Assembly (NCBI GenBank): GCA_029204225.1
Contig: CM055097.1
Location: forward strand, 31,015,599 to 31,079,598
Reading direction: 5' to 3'
Source: Diphasiastrum complanatum
Taxonomy: Eukaryota > Streptophyta > Lycopodiopsida > Lycopodiales > Lycopodiaceae
DNA: 64,000 nucleotides
Shown: positions 20,283 through 32,404 of the stretch, one piece after another
Position numbering within the stretch: position 1 is the first letter of the stretch
How the letters are laid out: every line of letters starts with the position of its first letter
The notes under the pieces: generated by a model
The model's input: the letters and a program-made list of their open reading frames with translations, nothing else
Told to the model about the DNA's origin: nothing
Databases searched by the model: none
Position numbers and translations under genes: made by a program

Positions 20283-23197
20283 TGTTAGCCAATGTTTTGG
20301 CATGAAAAATCGGGCTATGTTTAAAGTGATTTCCACAATTTTGTAAAAACCGGCATGTAAAACCCAACTATTAATGGCAAAATCAGCACATATTTGCCTA
20401 TAGAAAGGGGTCCTAGCCCATCCAAAATGTGGCTAGAACAAATTTTGAGGCCTTAGAAATGGCCCATAGAATAGTTTACAGCCTTAGAATTGGCCCGATT
20501 ATAATAGCCGACACTACCGCGTGAATTTTCCAATGTACTCTATTATTTTTTATTAATAAAAAAAAATTGCCTATTGTGTTTTCAGGGAACTGGTTGCCTT
20601 AAAGAAACCCCAAGTCATGAGTGCTCGACAATAGTTATGGGACCAGGGAAAAATGTTTGGCAAGTGGGAACTTGAGCAACACGCAAACTCTCAAGGCAAT
20701 GCATTGAACGACATCTCGACAAACCACCTTGACAACTTGAGCCATGGGCCATGGACACGCAAAATAAAAATGCAAAGGAAGGGCCAAACTTAATTAATAA
20801 AAATATCCTACCTAAAAAGGGTAGGGGTTGACCAAGATTAGCCATAAGGACTACCCAAGTAAGAAAGGTAATCAAGTGAAGTACTTACCATTTACATCAC
20901 CCACAAGTGCAACAAAGGAAATTGGCTCACACAAGTGGTACCCTGTAGCAGTGACCCAAAACATCTTTTCAAAAAGGGGGGTACCACTTCAAGTCCAATC
21001 CCAAGTTAAAGACCTTGTACAAAGTGGGACGCATGGCATGAAGGGGTTGAAAGGTGAAAACTTGGCATTATGAAGGGGAGGTTTGGAAGGATGCCTATAA
21101 AAGAGGGAGGCCTTTGGAATGTGGAGGATGGGAGAGAGAATTTTTGTTTTGTATGTTGAATGAGAGGGTGGACATGAGAGGATGAGCTTATATGTTGATC
21201 ATAAGAGAGTATGAGAGGTTTTTGTGATTTAGGAGGCGTTGTGAGTTTTATTGATTGTTGAGAAGTCGTTCGGGATGAAGCAATTTTACCCAAAGCAGGC
21301 ACTACAGTGACAACCAACGTAGAGTGGCATACTGATTTCTCGCATGTTTGAAGGATGCAAATATACATTCAAGAGCCTGCAGGGACTCGTTGCTGTTACA
21401 CACATGAGCTTTCACGAGCTTCACAATCATGAGTCCGGAATGAAGGTAGCAAAGGTGATGCGTCCAGTAAGGGCTGCTTGATCACTACTTCACGCAATTG
21501 ATTTATGCTATTAACGCATCATTCTAGAGCTAGGATAAGAGTTGCGATCAAAACTGTGCTAATATGTCTCACCTTTGCTATCAATGATTGCTCAGTCCAG
21601 AGCACTTGACTACTGCTGGTGGATCCTCATTCCATTCCAAAAAACTTGACTGTCGTTGGAATTTCATATCAAAGCTGCGCTCACCAGGCAAATCATGCTC
21701 ACAATCAGCGCTGGCGCGCTCCTGAATACCCAACTATCCTATTGCCTACATTTGAAGCTAGCATAATTTCTGTCCTTTGGAAGCACCATCATGTCTCCCT
21801 TCGGATCTTAGGTTGTTTTCTCTTCTGAAACACCCGCAACCTCACATTCATCCGAGTACCTGAAGACTGCTAGTGAAACGACATTCCGAAGCTATGTTGT
21901 GATCAAGCCACTCATCATTGCTATCAACACTTGACTGGAATGTCCCAGTGCCGCTTGCATCTGAATACTGCTGTTGCGAGGCTAACCAAAAAGGGAGGAA
22001 CAAGTAAAACTAAGGCTCACTCCAGAACTCAGATCGGGCCACACTACTAGGCTTGAAGCAAGTCCCCCTCATAAGGACACACAATTTGAAGGCCAACGGG
22101 TCCAAGCCTCGAAGTACAAGTGAACTCATGACTTGAGGATTTATTTGAGGCACATTGTTTGCCTTATTCACATGAGGTACACCTCTTGGTTCCTATCCAA
22201 AGCACGATTTTTTATTACTCTTAAGTTCTTGTGTGAGCAATAAGAAGTTGTTTTGTGGAATGTCGTCGGCATAACTAACTTAGCATCATTTTGAGATTGC
22301 CTTGGCTACGGTGCATATCCGCATTGTTACAAATTTTCCTAATGATGATCATATTAAGTAGCGTGCTAATTGTATTTCCGCATATTAGGCTCATGATTAT
22401 CGAAGATTGATAGTTCTAAGTGTATGGTGTTTAGTTTGCAAAGTCATACTTGATGTTATATTTGGCAATGAGTCAGTTTTGTGTATTTGAGTCACTGGCC
22501 TGACCTCTTTGAAACATAAGAGCGGGTTGTCCACCATGCGTGGTTAATTCACACCACCTTGGTTAGGGGTCAACTTAGTCACATCCATCATTGGAACTGC
22601 CTAGCGAAATACCTAGGCCTAACGGTTGGCAAAATACCATCGCTTATCAGACAAAGAGTGCATATAATTGGCACCCCCACGTTGCACGACAAGTAACACA
22701 GAGATGACGTCCTATTTCTATTTGGTATATGTGTACTAGCTTCATCTTGTGTGCCTTAAAGTTAATGATTGAGTACTCAAGGACATCTTAAGAAAATTGT
22801 AAGCACCACCCTCTTTACCAAGTGCATTTGTATGATCGATCCAAGACCAGACCCTATACTTTGAAAGCTTAAGGCTAGAGCCATAATGCCATGAGGTGGC
22901 CTTGGACCTATAGGCTACAAGACTTTAGTGTAATGGAAATGTCCTTAATCACCCTCACCTAGAGCTATGATATGGAAAGACAGGATCAATAGGATCAAGA
23001 GTCTTGTTACACCTCCTTGCAGCCATACATCTGGAGGCCTAGAAAACCCTCATCAACTAGGGAGCATGGGGTGGTTGAGACAGCCCTTAGAATTCAAAAC
23101 GGTATCTCTCAATGACTCACGTAAGGGCAATGTAGGCCCTTCCCCTTTTAGGGCTTTCTGTCGAAACCAATCCCCCGTCAAAATTTTTTTTCTAACA
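20283..23197 (+). mobile_element. Solo LTR of about 2.9 kb inserted in copia integrase
   Basis: The segment starts TGTTAGCC and ends TTTCTAACA, so its termini are the inverted repeat TGTTAG/CTAACA. It splits a copia integrase frame exactly: SLKDL on the left, RVFGCIAYAQIPK on the right. The flanks AAATA (20278-20282) and GAGTA (23198-23202) fit a diverged 5-bp target-site duplication when compared with the uninterrupted relative. A TATAAAAG box at 21096-21103 supports LTR identity. There is no primer-binding site, gag or pol inside. A 5'-end fragment of the same LTR recurs at 24499. Confidence 0.75.
21096..21103 (+). promoter_or_regulatory. TATA box of the solo LTR
   Basis: TATAAAAG lies 814 bp from the LTR start, followed by a GGGAGGCC stretch. 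Confidence 0.45.
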
Positions 23198-23838
23198 GAG
23201 TATTCGGATGCATCGCCTATGCGCAGATCCCAAAGGAGACAAGGAAGAAATTTGAATTCCAAGGTCTCAAGACAATCCTTATCGGATACACTTCATCTGA
23301 CAACACCTACAAGCTGTACGACCCCGATACCCAACAGACTTTGTTCAGTAGGGATACAGCCTTTATCGAGGATTAGTTCGTCGACCTCAAAGGCAAGGAT
23401 AAAGTTCCAAGTGAACCTTCAACACCTGCCTCCGACATGACAATTTGAGCTTCTGGCTCAAGTGTGCTGATAGTCGACCAACTACCCGACAATGAGTCAA
23501 AGGAAGAATTTGCTGATACTCAGCAACGACAAATCTGAGGATTATGGATCATTAGCTGACACTTCCTCCAAGAAGATCAAACCGAGTGCGCACATAACCC
23601 ACAAGGTAAATTCCTAAGTTTGTTTGTCTTTTAATATAGGAATCGACAACCGTCGAAAAGGCACTTAGCCAATCAGACTCCGATCTCTGGAGAGAAACAA
23701 TGGATAGAGAGTACTACTTACTGATCAAGAACCAAACATGGTCATTAGTCGAAGCTCCTACTGGTTGCAATCTTATCGATTGCAAATGAGTTTTAAGATC
23801 AAGTACAATGCCAATGGCGTGATTGATCGAAGGAAGGA
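23198..23838 (+). mobile_element. copia integrase end to RT start (element G, right part)
   Basis: Continues with RVFGCIAYAQIPKETRKKF and DNTYKLYDPDTQQTLFSRD. After a linker it reaches the RT start ETMDREYYLLIKNQTWSLVE and FKIKYNANGVIDRR. Stop codons follow SRDTAFIED and LIDCK, and homology is lost near 23838. It is close in sequence to minus-strand element A. Confidence 0.85.
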
Positions 23839-24498
23839 TGCTTTCAGCCTTCTGTTTGAGTTTTTTATTGCTTTGTCTGATTGTCTGCTCTTGCTTCTGC
23901 AACCACCACACAATCTAGCTCTAATTTCATTCTTGTGTTCGCCTACTGTTAACCGGTAGTGCACGCCCCGAGGGAATTTCCTAGCCTCCCCGAACATCAG
24001 AGACAAAAAATTGTCTTACATGGACTATTGTCAATGTCTATAACTCGAGAGAAAAGTCGGTATTGAGAGGCTAGATGGTGATTTTTCTCTTTAATCAGAT
24101 CTTACAAAGTTAGGATTAAATGTCTATAAAAAGAGTTTGAGTTGTTGTTACCCCACTTATGGATACACTTTTGGAATTAGGGCATTGAAGCCCTCACTGC
24201 ATACGCACGCACAAAGAAATCCATAATAGACACTATGCTGCAAACTACATTCATGATTTTACATTTGCATGCCACAAACTACATGGTTATGAGAAAAGAC
24301 ATATCTTTGGGATGAAGGTACCTAACCAAAACAAGACCGAAGACATGTTGGAAGCTGGTCAATAGAGAATCAAGTTCAAAGGGTGCTTATCCCGAAGCTG
24401 TAGTTGCACGCATTTTTTGTGGACCAAAAAAGATTGATCTTACAAACTAGAGATTTTGGGTTTGTCGTACGGGGAACATACTACAGTGAAGTTGGCAT
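23839..24498. other. Unassigned intergenic/TE-derived sequence
   Basis: No coding frame, LTR end or repeat was recognised. Confidence 0.4.
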
Positions 24499-24785
24499 TG
24501 TTAGCCGATTTTTTCAAATACAACATTGTGCTATTTTTAAGAGTGATTTTGCAAATTTGTAAAAATCAGCATGTTGAACCCGACTATTAGAGTTAAAACT
24601 GGCATAAAATTGCTAGTAGATGTGGGTCCCAGCCCGCCCTAAATGTGGCTAGATGTTAAAGCCACGTTGAAATTTCACCATGTACTAAGACGATTTTTTC
24701 TGATATATAAGTTGCCTAGTGTGTTTTTAAAGAAACCAGTTTGCCAAAGGAGCCCTAGTCATGAATGCCTACAAAAAGCTTGTTC
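24499..24785 (+). mobile_element. 5'-end fragment of the 2.9-kb LTR family
   Basis: Starts TGTTAGCCGATTTTTTC and aligns by eye with 20283-20640. Shared blocks include GTAAAAA.C.GCATGT, CC.AAATGTGGCTAGA and AGTCATGA.TGC. Beyond about 24785 similarity fades. Confidence 0.65.
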
Positions 24786-25159
24786 TAGTTGTCATTACGA
24801 TTCTAAGGTATTTGATTGAGTGATGGTTGCATGATGTGACGTCATTGCCTTGAAGGGTTGAACTGATTGAGTGCTTGGAAATTAGTTGCCTACAAACCGG
24901 TGGAGTGCAAGACTGCTTACGACCTTGAACTTGCTTACAAACGGTGCACCTTGTTGGAGAATGGAGGATTGAGCACAAAGGATATGTCGACAATCGGATC
25001 AAGATGATCCTACCACTATTGCGCGAAGGTAGTGTTTGACGAATCCCTCGGTGCATGCACTACTATTAACAATAGGCGAACACAAGATTAAGTTAGAGCT
25101 TAAATGCATGGTTGTTTGCGAAAGCAAAAGAGCAAACAATTAGACAAAACAGTAAGAAT

Positions 25160-25900
25160 GTTAGACAAGAAGACGTAGTAGCCTCAACATACAATACTGA
25201 CAAGGACTCTGAACGGAATAAAGACAGTATTTGATTCATATTAGTGTATGGAAATACATGTCAATTTGATGCTATGAGCACAAGACAATAGTGGACGAAA
25301 CCACGTGCTCAAGAAGCCAACTCTGCTCTATAAAAGTTATGAGCTTATTACTGACAATCAGTCTGAAGAAAGAATCGATGCATGAAAACATCTATAGTGT
25401 CTGTCTTATTGAATGCTACTTGCATTATTTAAATTGATTACTATGATCAACTATATACAATTTACATTTGTGCAAATGAGTGTACAAAAGAGATGGCGTG
25501 GAGCCATTGTGCTATCTAGAGGAGATCGTGGCGGCTGCTGTCATTGTCAAGTTAGTTGCGCAATACAGGAAGCGTGAGAAGACGTCGACTATTCGGACGT
25601 CGAGCAAATCGCTGACGTGGCCAATGAGTTGGAGTTGTTGATAATACAATATGTCGTACAAGTCGGATAAGTTGATATGTCCGTTGAGTCGACGACTCGG
25701 ACTCCCTGATATGTCGTCCAAGTCAAATTTTTCCAATATGTCGGCTTCCTCGATAAGTCGATCAAGCCCGATAAGTCGAGTGTCTTTCCCTTGCTTGTCT
25801 TTAGTAATAGAGTTGTGCGACAATGCATGTAAATTTGTAGCGTTATGAATGGAACTAGATTAACATGAGATTTAGGAGAGTAGAGGAGATAAATCCAACA
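25160..25900 (-). mobile_element. 3' LTR of copia element A (left end uncertain)
   Basis: On the minus strand the polypurine tract AAGGGGGGG (top-strand 25901-25909) is followed by TGTTGGATTT at 25900, the LTR start. The LTR holds repeated CGACTTATC and CGACATAT words. A homologous LTR with the same start is at 52651 (minus strand). The left boundary is a guess. Confidence 0.6.
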
Positions 25901-28900
25901 CCCCCCCTTAATCTGGATTCGTGAATGCCTTGATCTTCAGACTAAGCAATGCACAAAATTTATTGTGTGCATCAATGCTCAATGTCTTGGTGAACACATC
26001 TACAACCATCTCCTTGATGGGGCAAGGGAGGTAGAAGAACATGAATCGAGAAGAGAGCGGGAATGTTGCAGAATAGCTCTCCCATTACAATCAGCTGCAA
26101 TTGGTTACTCTTTGCTGGAGATCAGCTGGAAGACCGTTGTAGACGTTCTTCAAATAAATTGGTTGTCTAAGTTTGTGATTCCTAGAGGTATCAGATGAGT
26201 AACCCAAAATAGGTTTCACCTGACTCTAGATCAAAGATCAATAAACATGCAGAAAGAATCATGAAATAGAAACTAGTCATTTACCAAGGAGACAATTGTG
26301 GGCTTAATTTCCAACAATCCTACATTCGACAGTACGTTAAGCTAATCTCTCTGTCAAGAATCTCGCCCCTGATATAGGGATATCGAATCTCAATGTGCTT
26401 ACTCCTACGTGAAATCTAGGGTTGGTCGATAAGGCTCTGATTATCACAAAATATAATTGTTGGGGTGTATTGATTCAAACTAATGTCTGATGGTAAATTT
26501 TTCAACCAAAATGCTTCTTTAATAGATTGAGAAGCAGCTGTATATTCTGCTTCTATTGAGGAAAGAGCAATAGAGGTTTGCTTATGACTGTTCCAAGATA
26601 TAGGACTATCGTTGAGGAATAATGTAAATCCAGATGTGGATTTACGAATATCTACATTTTCTCCCCAACTTGCATCAGAATATCCACTGAGTCGACGAAG
26701 ATTGTCGTTGTCGACTTCTCCATAGTAGAGGCATTGGTTTGTAGTAACTCGAATGTATCTCATGACTCTTATAAGAGCCTTCCAATGGGTGAAGTGAGGA
26801 TTAGCCATGAATTGGCCGAGTGAGCTGATTGCAAAAGCAATATCAGGCCTTGTGTAGACCATTGCATACATGAGAGATCCAAGTATTGATTGATAAGGAT
26901 ACTCTCTCATCTGCTCCTCTTCCTGCTTGGTCCGAGGACATTGATCCTTCAACAATCGCAAGTCTGGATCCATCGGTGAGTGAGCCAATTTACAGTTTAT
27001 CAGATTATATCTAATGAGGTATTGTGAGGATAGCTTTGTTGAGTGATATAGATCAGTCGTCTCGCTCTGTCTCTGTGGATTTGAATGCCTAGATAGTAGT
27101 GAGCTTTGTCTAGGTCGGTCATGTCGAATTCAGAAGACAACATCTGTTAGCATCCTTCACCAGGTTGGTACTGTTGCTAAAAAACAACGTGTCGTCGACA
27201 TACAAGGTGATGATAATGAAAGAATGTTGTACTGACTTACAGACATGATGCTTTATACCTTCATGAATGTATCCTTCAGGTTGGAGCATATAGATGTCTT
27301 CTTCGATGACTCTGTTCAGATAAGCCATCTATCCATCGAGTTGATGTACTTCGAGGTCGGCTGTTGCTGCAGCATATGATAGGAGAGCTCGGATCAATGA
27401 ATGCTTGACTACTGGACTGAAAGTCTCATTGTAGTCGATGTTGGGGATCTGAACGAATCCTCATGCTACTAGTCGGGCCTTCCTTTGATCAATAGCTCTA
27501 TTGGCATTGTACTTGATCTTAATGACCCATTTGCAATCGATAAGATTGCCACCAACGGGAGCTTCGACTACTAACCATGTTTGGTTTTTGATCAGAGAGG
27601 AATACTCTCTATCCATCGCTTCTCTCCAGAAATCGGAGCCTGCCTGTCAGTTCCTACATTAAAAGACAGGTAGGCTTAGGAATATACCTCGTGGGCTGTG
27701 TGCGCACTCAGCTCGATCTTCTTGGAGGTGCATCAGCTATTGATTCAGTCCTTGGATTTGTCATTGCCGAGTATCATCAACTTTTTCGTCTGACTCACTA
27801 TGGGCACGCTTGAGCCAGAGGCTCAAATTGTCATGAAACTATGTCTTTGTCTTTGAAGTCGATGAACTGATCCTCGATAAAGATTGTATCTCTGCTGAAT
27901 AGAATCTGCTAGGTATCGGAGTCGTACAGCTTGTAAGTGTTGTCAGAGAAAGTGTATCCGATAAAGATGGCCTTGAGACCTTGGAAGTCAAATTTCTTCC
28001 TTGTCTCCTTTGGGATTTGCACGTAGGTGATGCATCTGAATACTCGAATGTTCTTCAATGAAGGCTTAGATCCTATCCAAACCTCATGGGGTGTTTTTCC
28101 TGAGAGGGCCTTGAACATTTGTTTTGGATGTAAGCTACAATGGAGATAGGTTCAGCCCAAAAGCTCTTGGGCAAAGATGCATGTGCTAGCATGCATTTGG
28201 CTGACTCGACCAGGGTACGATTCTTTCTCTTGGCTAAGCCATTCGACTGAGGTGAATAATAAGATTTAAATTGTTGTTAAATGCCTTGGCTCTGGTAGTA
28301 CTCCTTGAATTCGGTAGAGATGTACTCTCCATGATTTTCGGACCTCAGGGTGTTGATTGTTTAGCCAGTTTCATTCTTTGCACGTTCCTTGAAGATTCTG
28401 AAACAATTGAAAGCTTTTGATTTCTTCTTAATAAAGTACACCATAGTCCTTCTAGAAAATTCATCAATAAAAATAATTAAATACTTTGCATCCTTCAGTG
28501 AAGGATTCTGCATTGGGCTACAAATGTCTGTATGTGCAACATCTAGTAATCCTCTAGCAATATGTTGATGGATTGATCCAAATGGTTTCCTAGCCTATTT
28601 CTGACTAGACAGTCTTGACAGACAGGTAATTTGACTTTCCTATATGGATAGTCGAGATTAAGAGCAATGGATTGCTTGGGCATTTGTAATACAGAAGCAT
28701 GATTTAAGTGACCAAGTCTGTAATGCCAAACTAAACCTTTATTGATTTGTGTAGAAGTATTAAGAGCCTGACTAGAGGCAGATAAGCAATGACTTAATCT
28801 GTACAAGTATCCATGCCTCCTTCTGAGTGCTAGGATCTTGTTTGTCCTATCGATTATTTACAATAATCAGATTCAAATTCTACCTTATGTGCTAGATTTG

Positions 28901-30186
28901 TAATTCTACTTATAGAAAGTAAATTTGTAAACAAATTTTGTTAAAGAATTACGTTTGAGAGTAGTTTAGATTGATCATTTGCAAAGCTCAATCTTAGTGT
29001 ACCTTCACCTTTGATAGCTTGTGTGCTATTGTCGCCCAGGTGAACATATCTCTTGGTACTATAAGACGTATAGGACTCGAAGCAATCAATATGGCTGGTC
29101 ATTTTCTGTGTGGCTCCGAAATCCAGAAACCAGGAGCTATCGTTGGATGCTTCTTGATATCTAGTCATGAATGCATCATGATTCACTTCTTGATTAGGTT
29201 GTAGTGCTCCAGCAGTTGCATTTTCTATTTGATTCGACTACCCCTTGCTGTTGTTCTTGGCTTGTAGTATGCGACAGTCTTGAATCTTGTGGTTGGTTCA
29301 CTTGTAGTATCTGCAGAAAAGCTTCTTCTTTGTCGGTGGATTCGATTGCCCTTGACATTGTGTCGGCTTCCGATTTTTCTTTGATGGCTTCGGGCCTTTC
29401 TTCTTCTACTTAACCGAGCCTCTGTTGGTGTATACGACATGAGAGTTGACAATTGAGAAACTGGAGGGTTCGTTCCTTCGAGTGTCTTCCTGCAACAACA
29501 TTGTAATGACTCTTGAAAGAGTCAGTTCAGGGTGTGTCATGATGATCACCATCCAACTGTTGTATGAGCTTGGCAAGCTTGAAAGTGGTGTCATTACTAC
29601 GTCTTGATTGTCTATGACTGATCTGACAGTGACCATTTGCTTCAGCATTGAACTGTTTGATGTTATTCTGCAGGGAATCACCACTTGCCATCTTGAGGGA
29701 GTAAAACTTATTCCTGATATGTAGCTTGGAAGCTATGTCATGCACTTTGTACAAGGTGTTCAAGATGTCCTAGACTTTCTTGGAGGTCCGAGATTCAGAC
29801 ACATGGCCAATTTGGGTGTCTGATATGTTGAGGATGATTAGCGCAAACTCTTTTCCATCCTTCATCAGGAGATTGCAACGTCGTCGACTTTGGGTCTTGC
29901 CTCTACACCTATAACAACGTCATACAACTCCTTAGCCATTAGCATTGTTCTCATCTTAAATTTCCATAGATGGTAATTGGATCCATTAAGCTTGTCCATA
30001 ATAGACTGGCTTTCCCTTGGAAATCCATGTGGAAGTTAGTCTAAGTGACAATAGTAACTATCAATGACTTATGAATGAAAATCTGATGCCACTTACAAAA
30101 CAAGAGAACAATTATTCTATCGGCTAGTATAATCAAGTTTTGTGGGAAGCTTATCAAGCTATGAAATTAGATGAGTTTTGATACCA
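25901..30186 (-). mobile_element. copia element A, near full-length but defective
   Basis: Reading right to left: primer-binding site TGGTATCAAAACTC (top-strand 30173-30186), then gag from about 30002 with NNIKQFNAEANGH. The protease site is degenerate (WFLDFGATQKM, where DSGA is expected). GAG_pre-integrase follows (VWHYRLGHLNHASVLQM), then integrase pieces (KTPHEVWIGSKPSLKN) and RT with YVDDTLFF. RNase H (ALSSIEAEYTAASQSIKEAF) ends at 26416. RT is internally deleted: GIKHHVCK runs straight into SFIIITLYVDD, skipping the LYGLKQ region. Many stops and frameshifts are present. Confidence 0.88.
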
Positions 30187-30984
30187 TGTTGAGTTGGTAT
30201 GAGATAAAAGATGTGAAAATCATAAAAAGTTATCTATCATAGCTTTAGGGGTTTCCTAAGCTTTTATGTCAAGCATCTTGGTGTAGAGTTGTGATAGGTC
30301 CAAAAATTGGCATAGATGGTTAATTGGTCAAATCCACATGTAATGCCTCTATTGAGCCAAAAGTAGCTTATGATGCAATCTCGAGTAGTTAGGCTTGTAT
30401 AGAGGCTTGTGACACTTGTGTTAATGTAATTTGATGAGTGATCAAGTCAAAGTGTTGGCTTTGGTCAAGGGGTCCAATAGAAATTGAGAAATCCTCATGA
30501 AGGGTCCAATAGAATTGCAAGATGGATGCATCACTCATCCAATAGCATTAGAGAGACTAGGATTAGGGGTCCAATAGGAAGTAAGCAAAGCTCTTTACAA
30601 GTTTTATATGTACTCTCTCTACTAATCATTATGTAATTGAGGTTCTGAGCAAATTTGAGTGTAATCAAGTTTTTGTGAGTATTACCTTCTCTCTCTAACC
30701 AAGACCAATTGGTCTACTCTCTCTCTACACGAGGAGAGGAGCTTAATTATACTTAGTTTTTTTTTCATGTAGTTATCTTACATGTAGAAACACTTTGGTT
30801 ATCAATCTATGCATCTATCTTTGCCTCTTTGCATTAGATTTTGATCTAGATCTTGGATTTCAATCTAATATTGATCTAAAGTGCGACTTCAATATCTGCA
30901 AAAGTAGTTACTGTAAACCTTTGCTAGTAGCTACTTTTTCATGTTTTCTAGCTTCAGTGAAGTCGGTGAAGGTTAATATTGTTG
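30187..30984. other. AT-rich LTR-like stretch between copia copies
   Basis: The stretch starts TGTTGAG just outside the primer-binding site of element A. It holds several GGTCCAATAG words (30470-30600), a CT-rich patch and a perfect 14-bp palindrome AGACCAATTGGTCT (30702-30715). It does not resemble the 3' LTR of element A, so it is either a different LTR or unrelated flank. Confidence 0.4.
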
Positions 30985-32398
30985 AAAGCCAAATCGGCGT
31001 CGCCTTCCGAAATGCACTCAGTCGTCAACCCCCAACTTCGTGCCCAGTAGAATGGTGAAATCACTTCTAGCGCACTCCGAACACTTTCTCCATTGCAATC
31101 ACTCTGTTTTGCTATACCATACTTGCAGGTACAGTCTGAGTGCCCTTCGTTTGGAAGTTATAGTCTTTCGTTTGGGTCAAAATGGGCAAAGGACCCAAAA
31201 ATAGGGATTTTCTTTGTTTTTGAACTGTTTTTTCACCTTGAAGAAACTTTACTCTTCACTTGTGAAGAGACCCAACTCCCATTTCAGTATGAAAATTTTT
31301 AATGAAATTGAAGGCCCAATTGCCCTTCAAACTTTCACAGGCCCTTGACTTGCCATCTAATGGCTTATTCCGATCCAAAGGCTCACACTGCTTTCCAAAA
31401 GCATGATCTCAATCATTGATCTTCATAGGGACTCATCCTATCGTCCTAGATGCTTTTGTGCGTTGATCCACGCGCCTACAAGCACTACTCACTCCGGAAC
31501 GCTAGGAACCCACCTCTCTCCACCGCGTGCGATCTGCCTGCGGGCTCTTCCTCCTCCTACGTTTTCCAGCTATGGCTCCCTTGAGGATTTTTCAACAATC
31601 TCTCTCTCTCTCTCTGAGTCGCGGCTATCCATGGCCACTCCTGATCAGGCTTGCACTGCTAGGGCGCCCTCCTGTGTGCTTTTACAGCTCGGAAAATAGT
31701 TCAGAATAGAGAGAAAACTTTGCTTTTTGGCTTTCAAACCCTAGACCAGAGTTTTTCTCATAGCCTTGAACTTGGCTTGCTTTTCACAGCTCTCTGGCTG
31801 GCCAAATCAATTGCTCTGAGGTCGTCCTACTACTGGAAAGCTGAAGCTTCACACTGTTTGTCAAACGGTGTCCGATTGATTGCACACTGACTGCAAACAC
31901 CAAATAGCCTGCTTCGGAATTTCAAAATTTTGTTTGCTGAGGTTCTGATTCAGCCGACAACCTTGTCTCTGAATCCTCACACAGTCTCAAGCTTACCAAG
32001 CTTCCGTGTGTTAAACTCTCTGCACCAGTGTTTCTCCTTCCGTCTTCAACCCATCGTAAACCCCGAACTCTCACAAGACAGTTCTCCCGAAGCTCTCTTC
32101 AACAACGATGGTGTACTGTGTACACTCCCTGTATGGCTCTGATACCAATTTAGAATTTGCTTTGCACATGAACACAGATCATGCTACACAGTAACACAGA
32201 CAGAAAACACTCTCCACAACAAGCTCACATAGCAACTGTATTTCTCATAACGAAATTACACTATATATATAGTTGTTCACTCAGGCAACCCATGCATGAC
32301 CCAGGTTGTCGTTGGCGGGACGCGTGTCCCGTCGACTTGTCTCGTGGCGAGGCCAACTGATCCTTATCCACTGATAGAACCCACAGTACAGTAGCACA
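30985..32398 (-). mobile_element. copia element C: LTR plus leader only
   Basis: The LTR runs from 32398 (TGTGCTACTGTACTGTGGG on the minus strand) to 32148. It is followed by primer-binding site TGGTATCAGAGCC (32147-32135) and a non-coding leader to about 30985. LTR and leader are collinear with the element at 61352-62820. Gag and everything downstream are missing. The LTR starts within copia element B, cutting B's pol at about 32400, so C inserted after B. Confidence 0.82.
32148..32398 (-). repeat. LTR of copia element C (~251 bp)
   Basis: It is bounded by TGTGCTAC at 32398 and by the primer-binding site at 32147. It contains a conserved inverted repeat at 32315-32332 and TCATGCATGGGTTGC on the minus strand. 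Confidence 0.8.
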
Positions 32399-32404
32399 AT
32401 AATT

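Noticed and set aside
21006-21368. 120-codon minus-strand frame inside the 2.9-kb LTR
   Set aside because: It lies across the LTR's TATA region; low-complexity composition and no motif.
20283-24785. A single LTR element with LTRs at 20283 and 24499
   Set aside because: The copia integrase continues at 23198, inside that interval and in frame with the part left of 20283, so the first segment is a self-contained solo LTR and the second a separate fragment.
31600-31617. CT-rich run as an independent microsatellite feature
   Set aside because: Short and within the conserved leader of copia element C; not worth a separate call.
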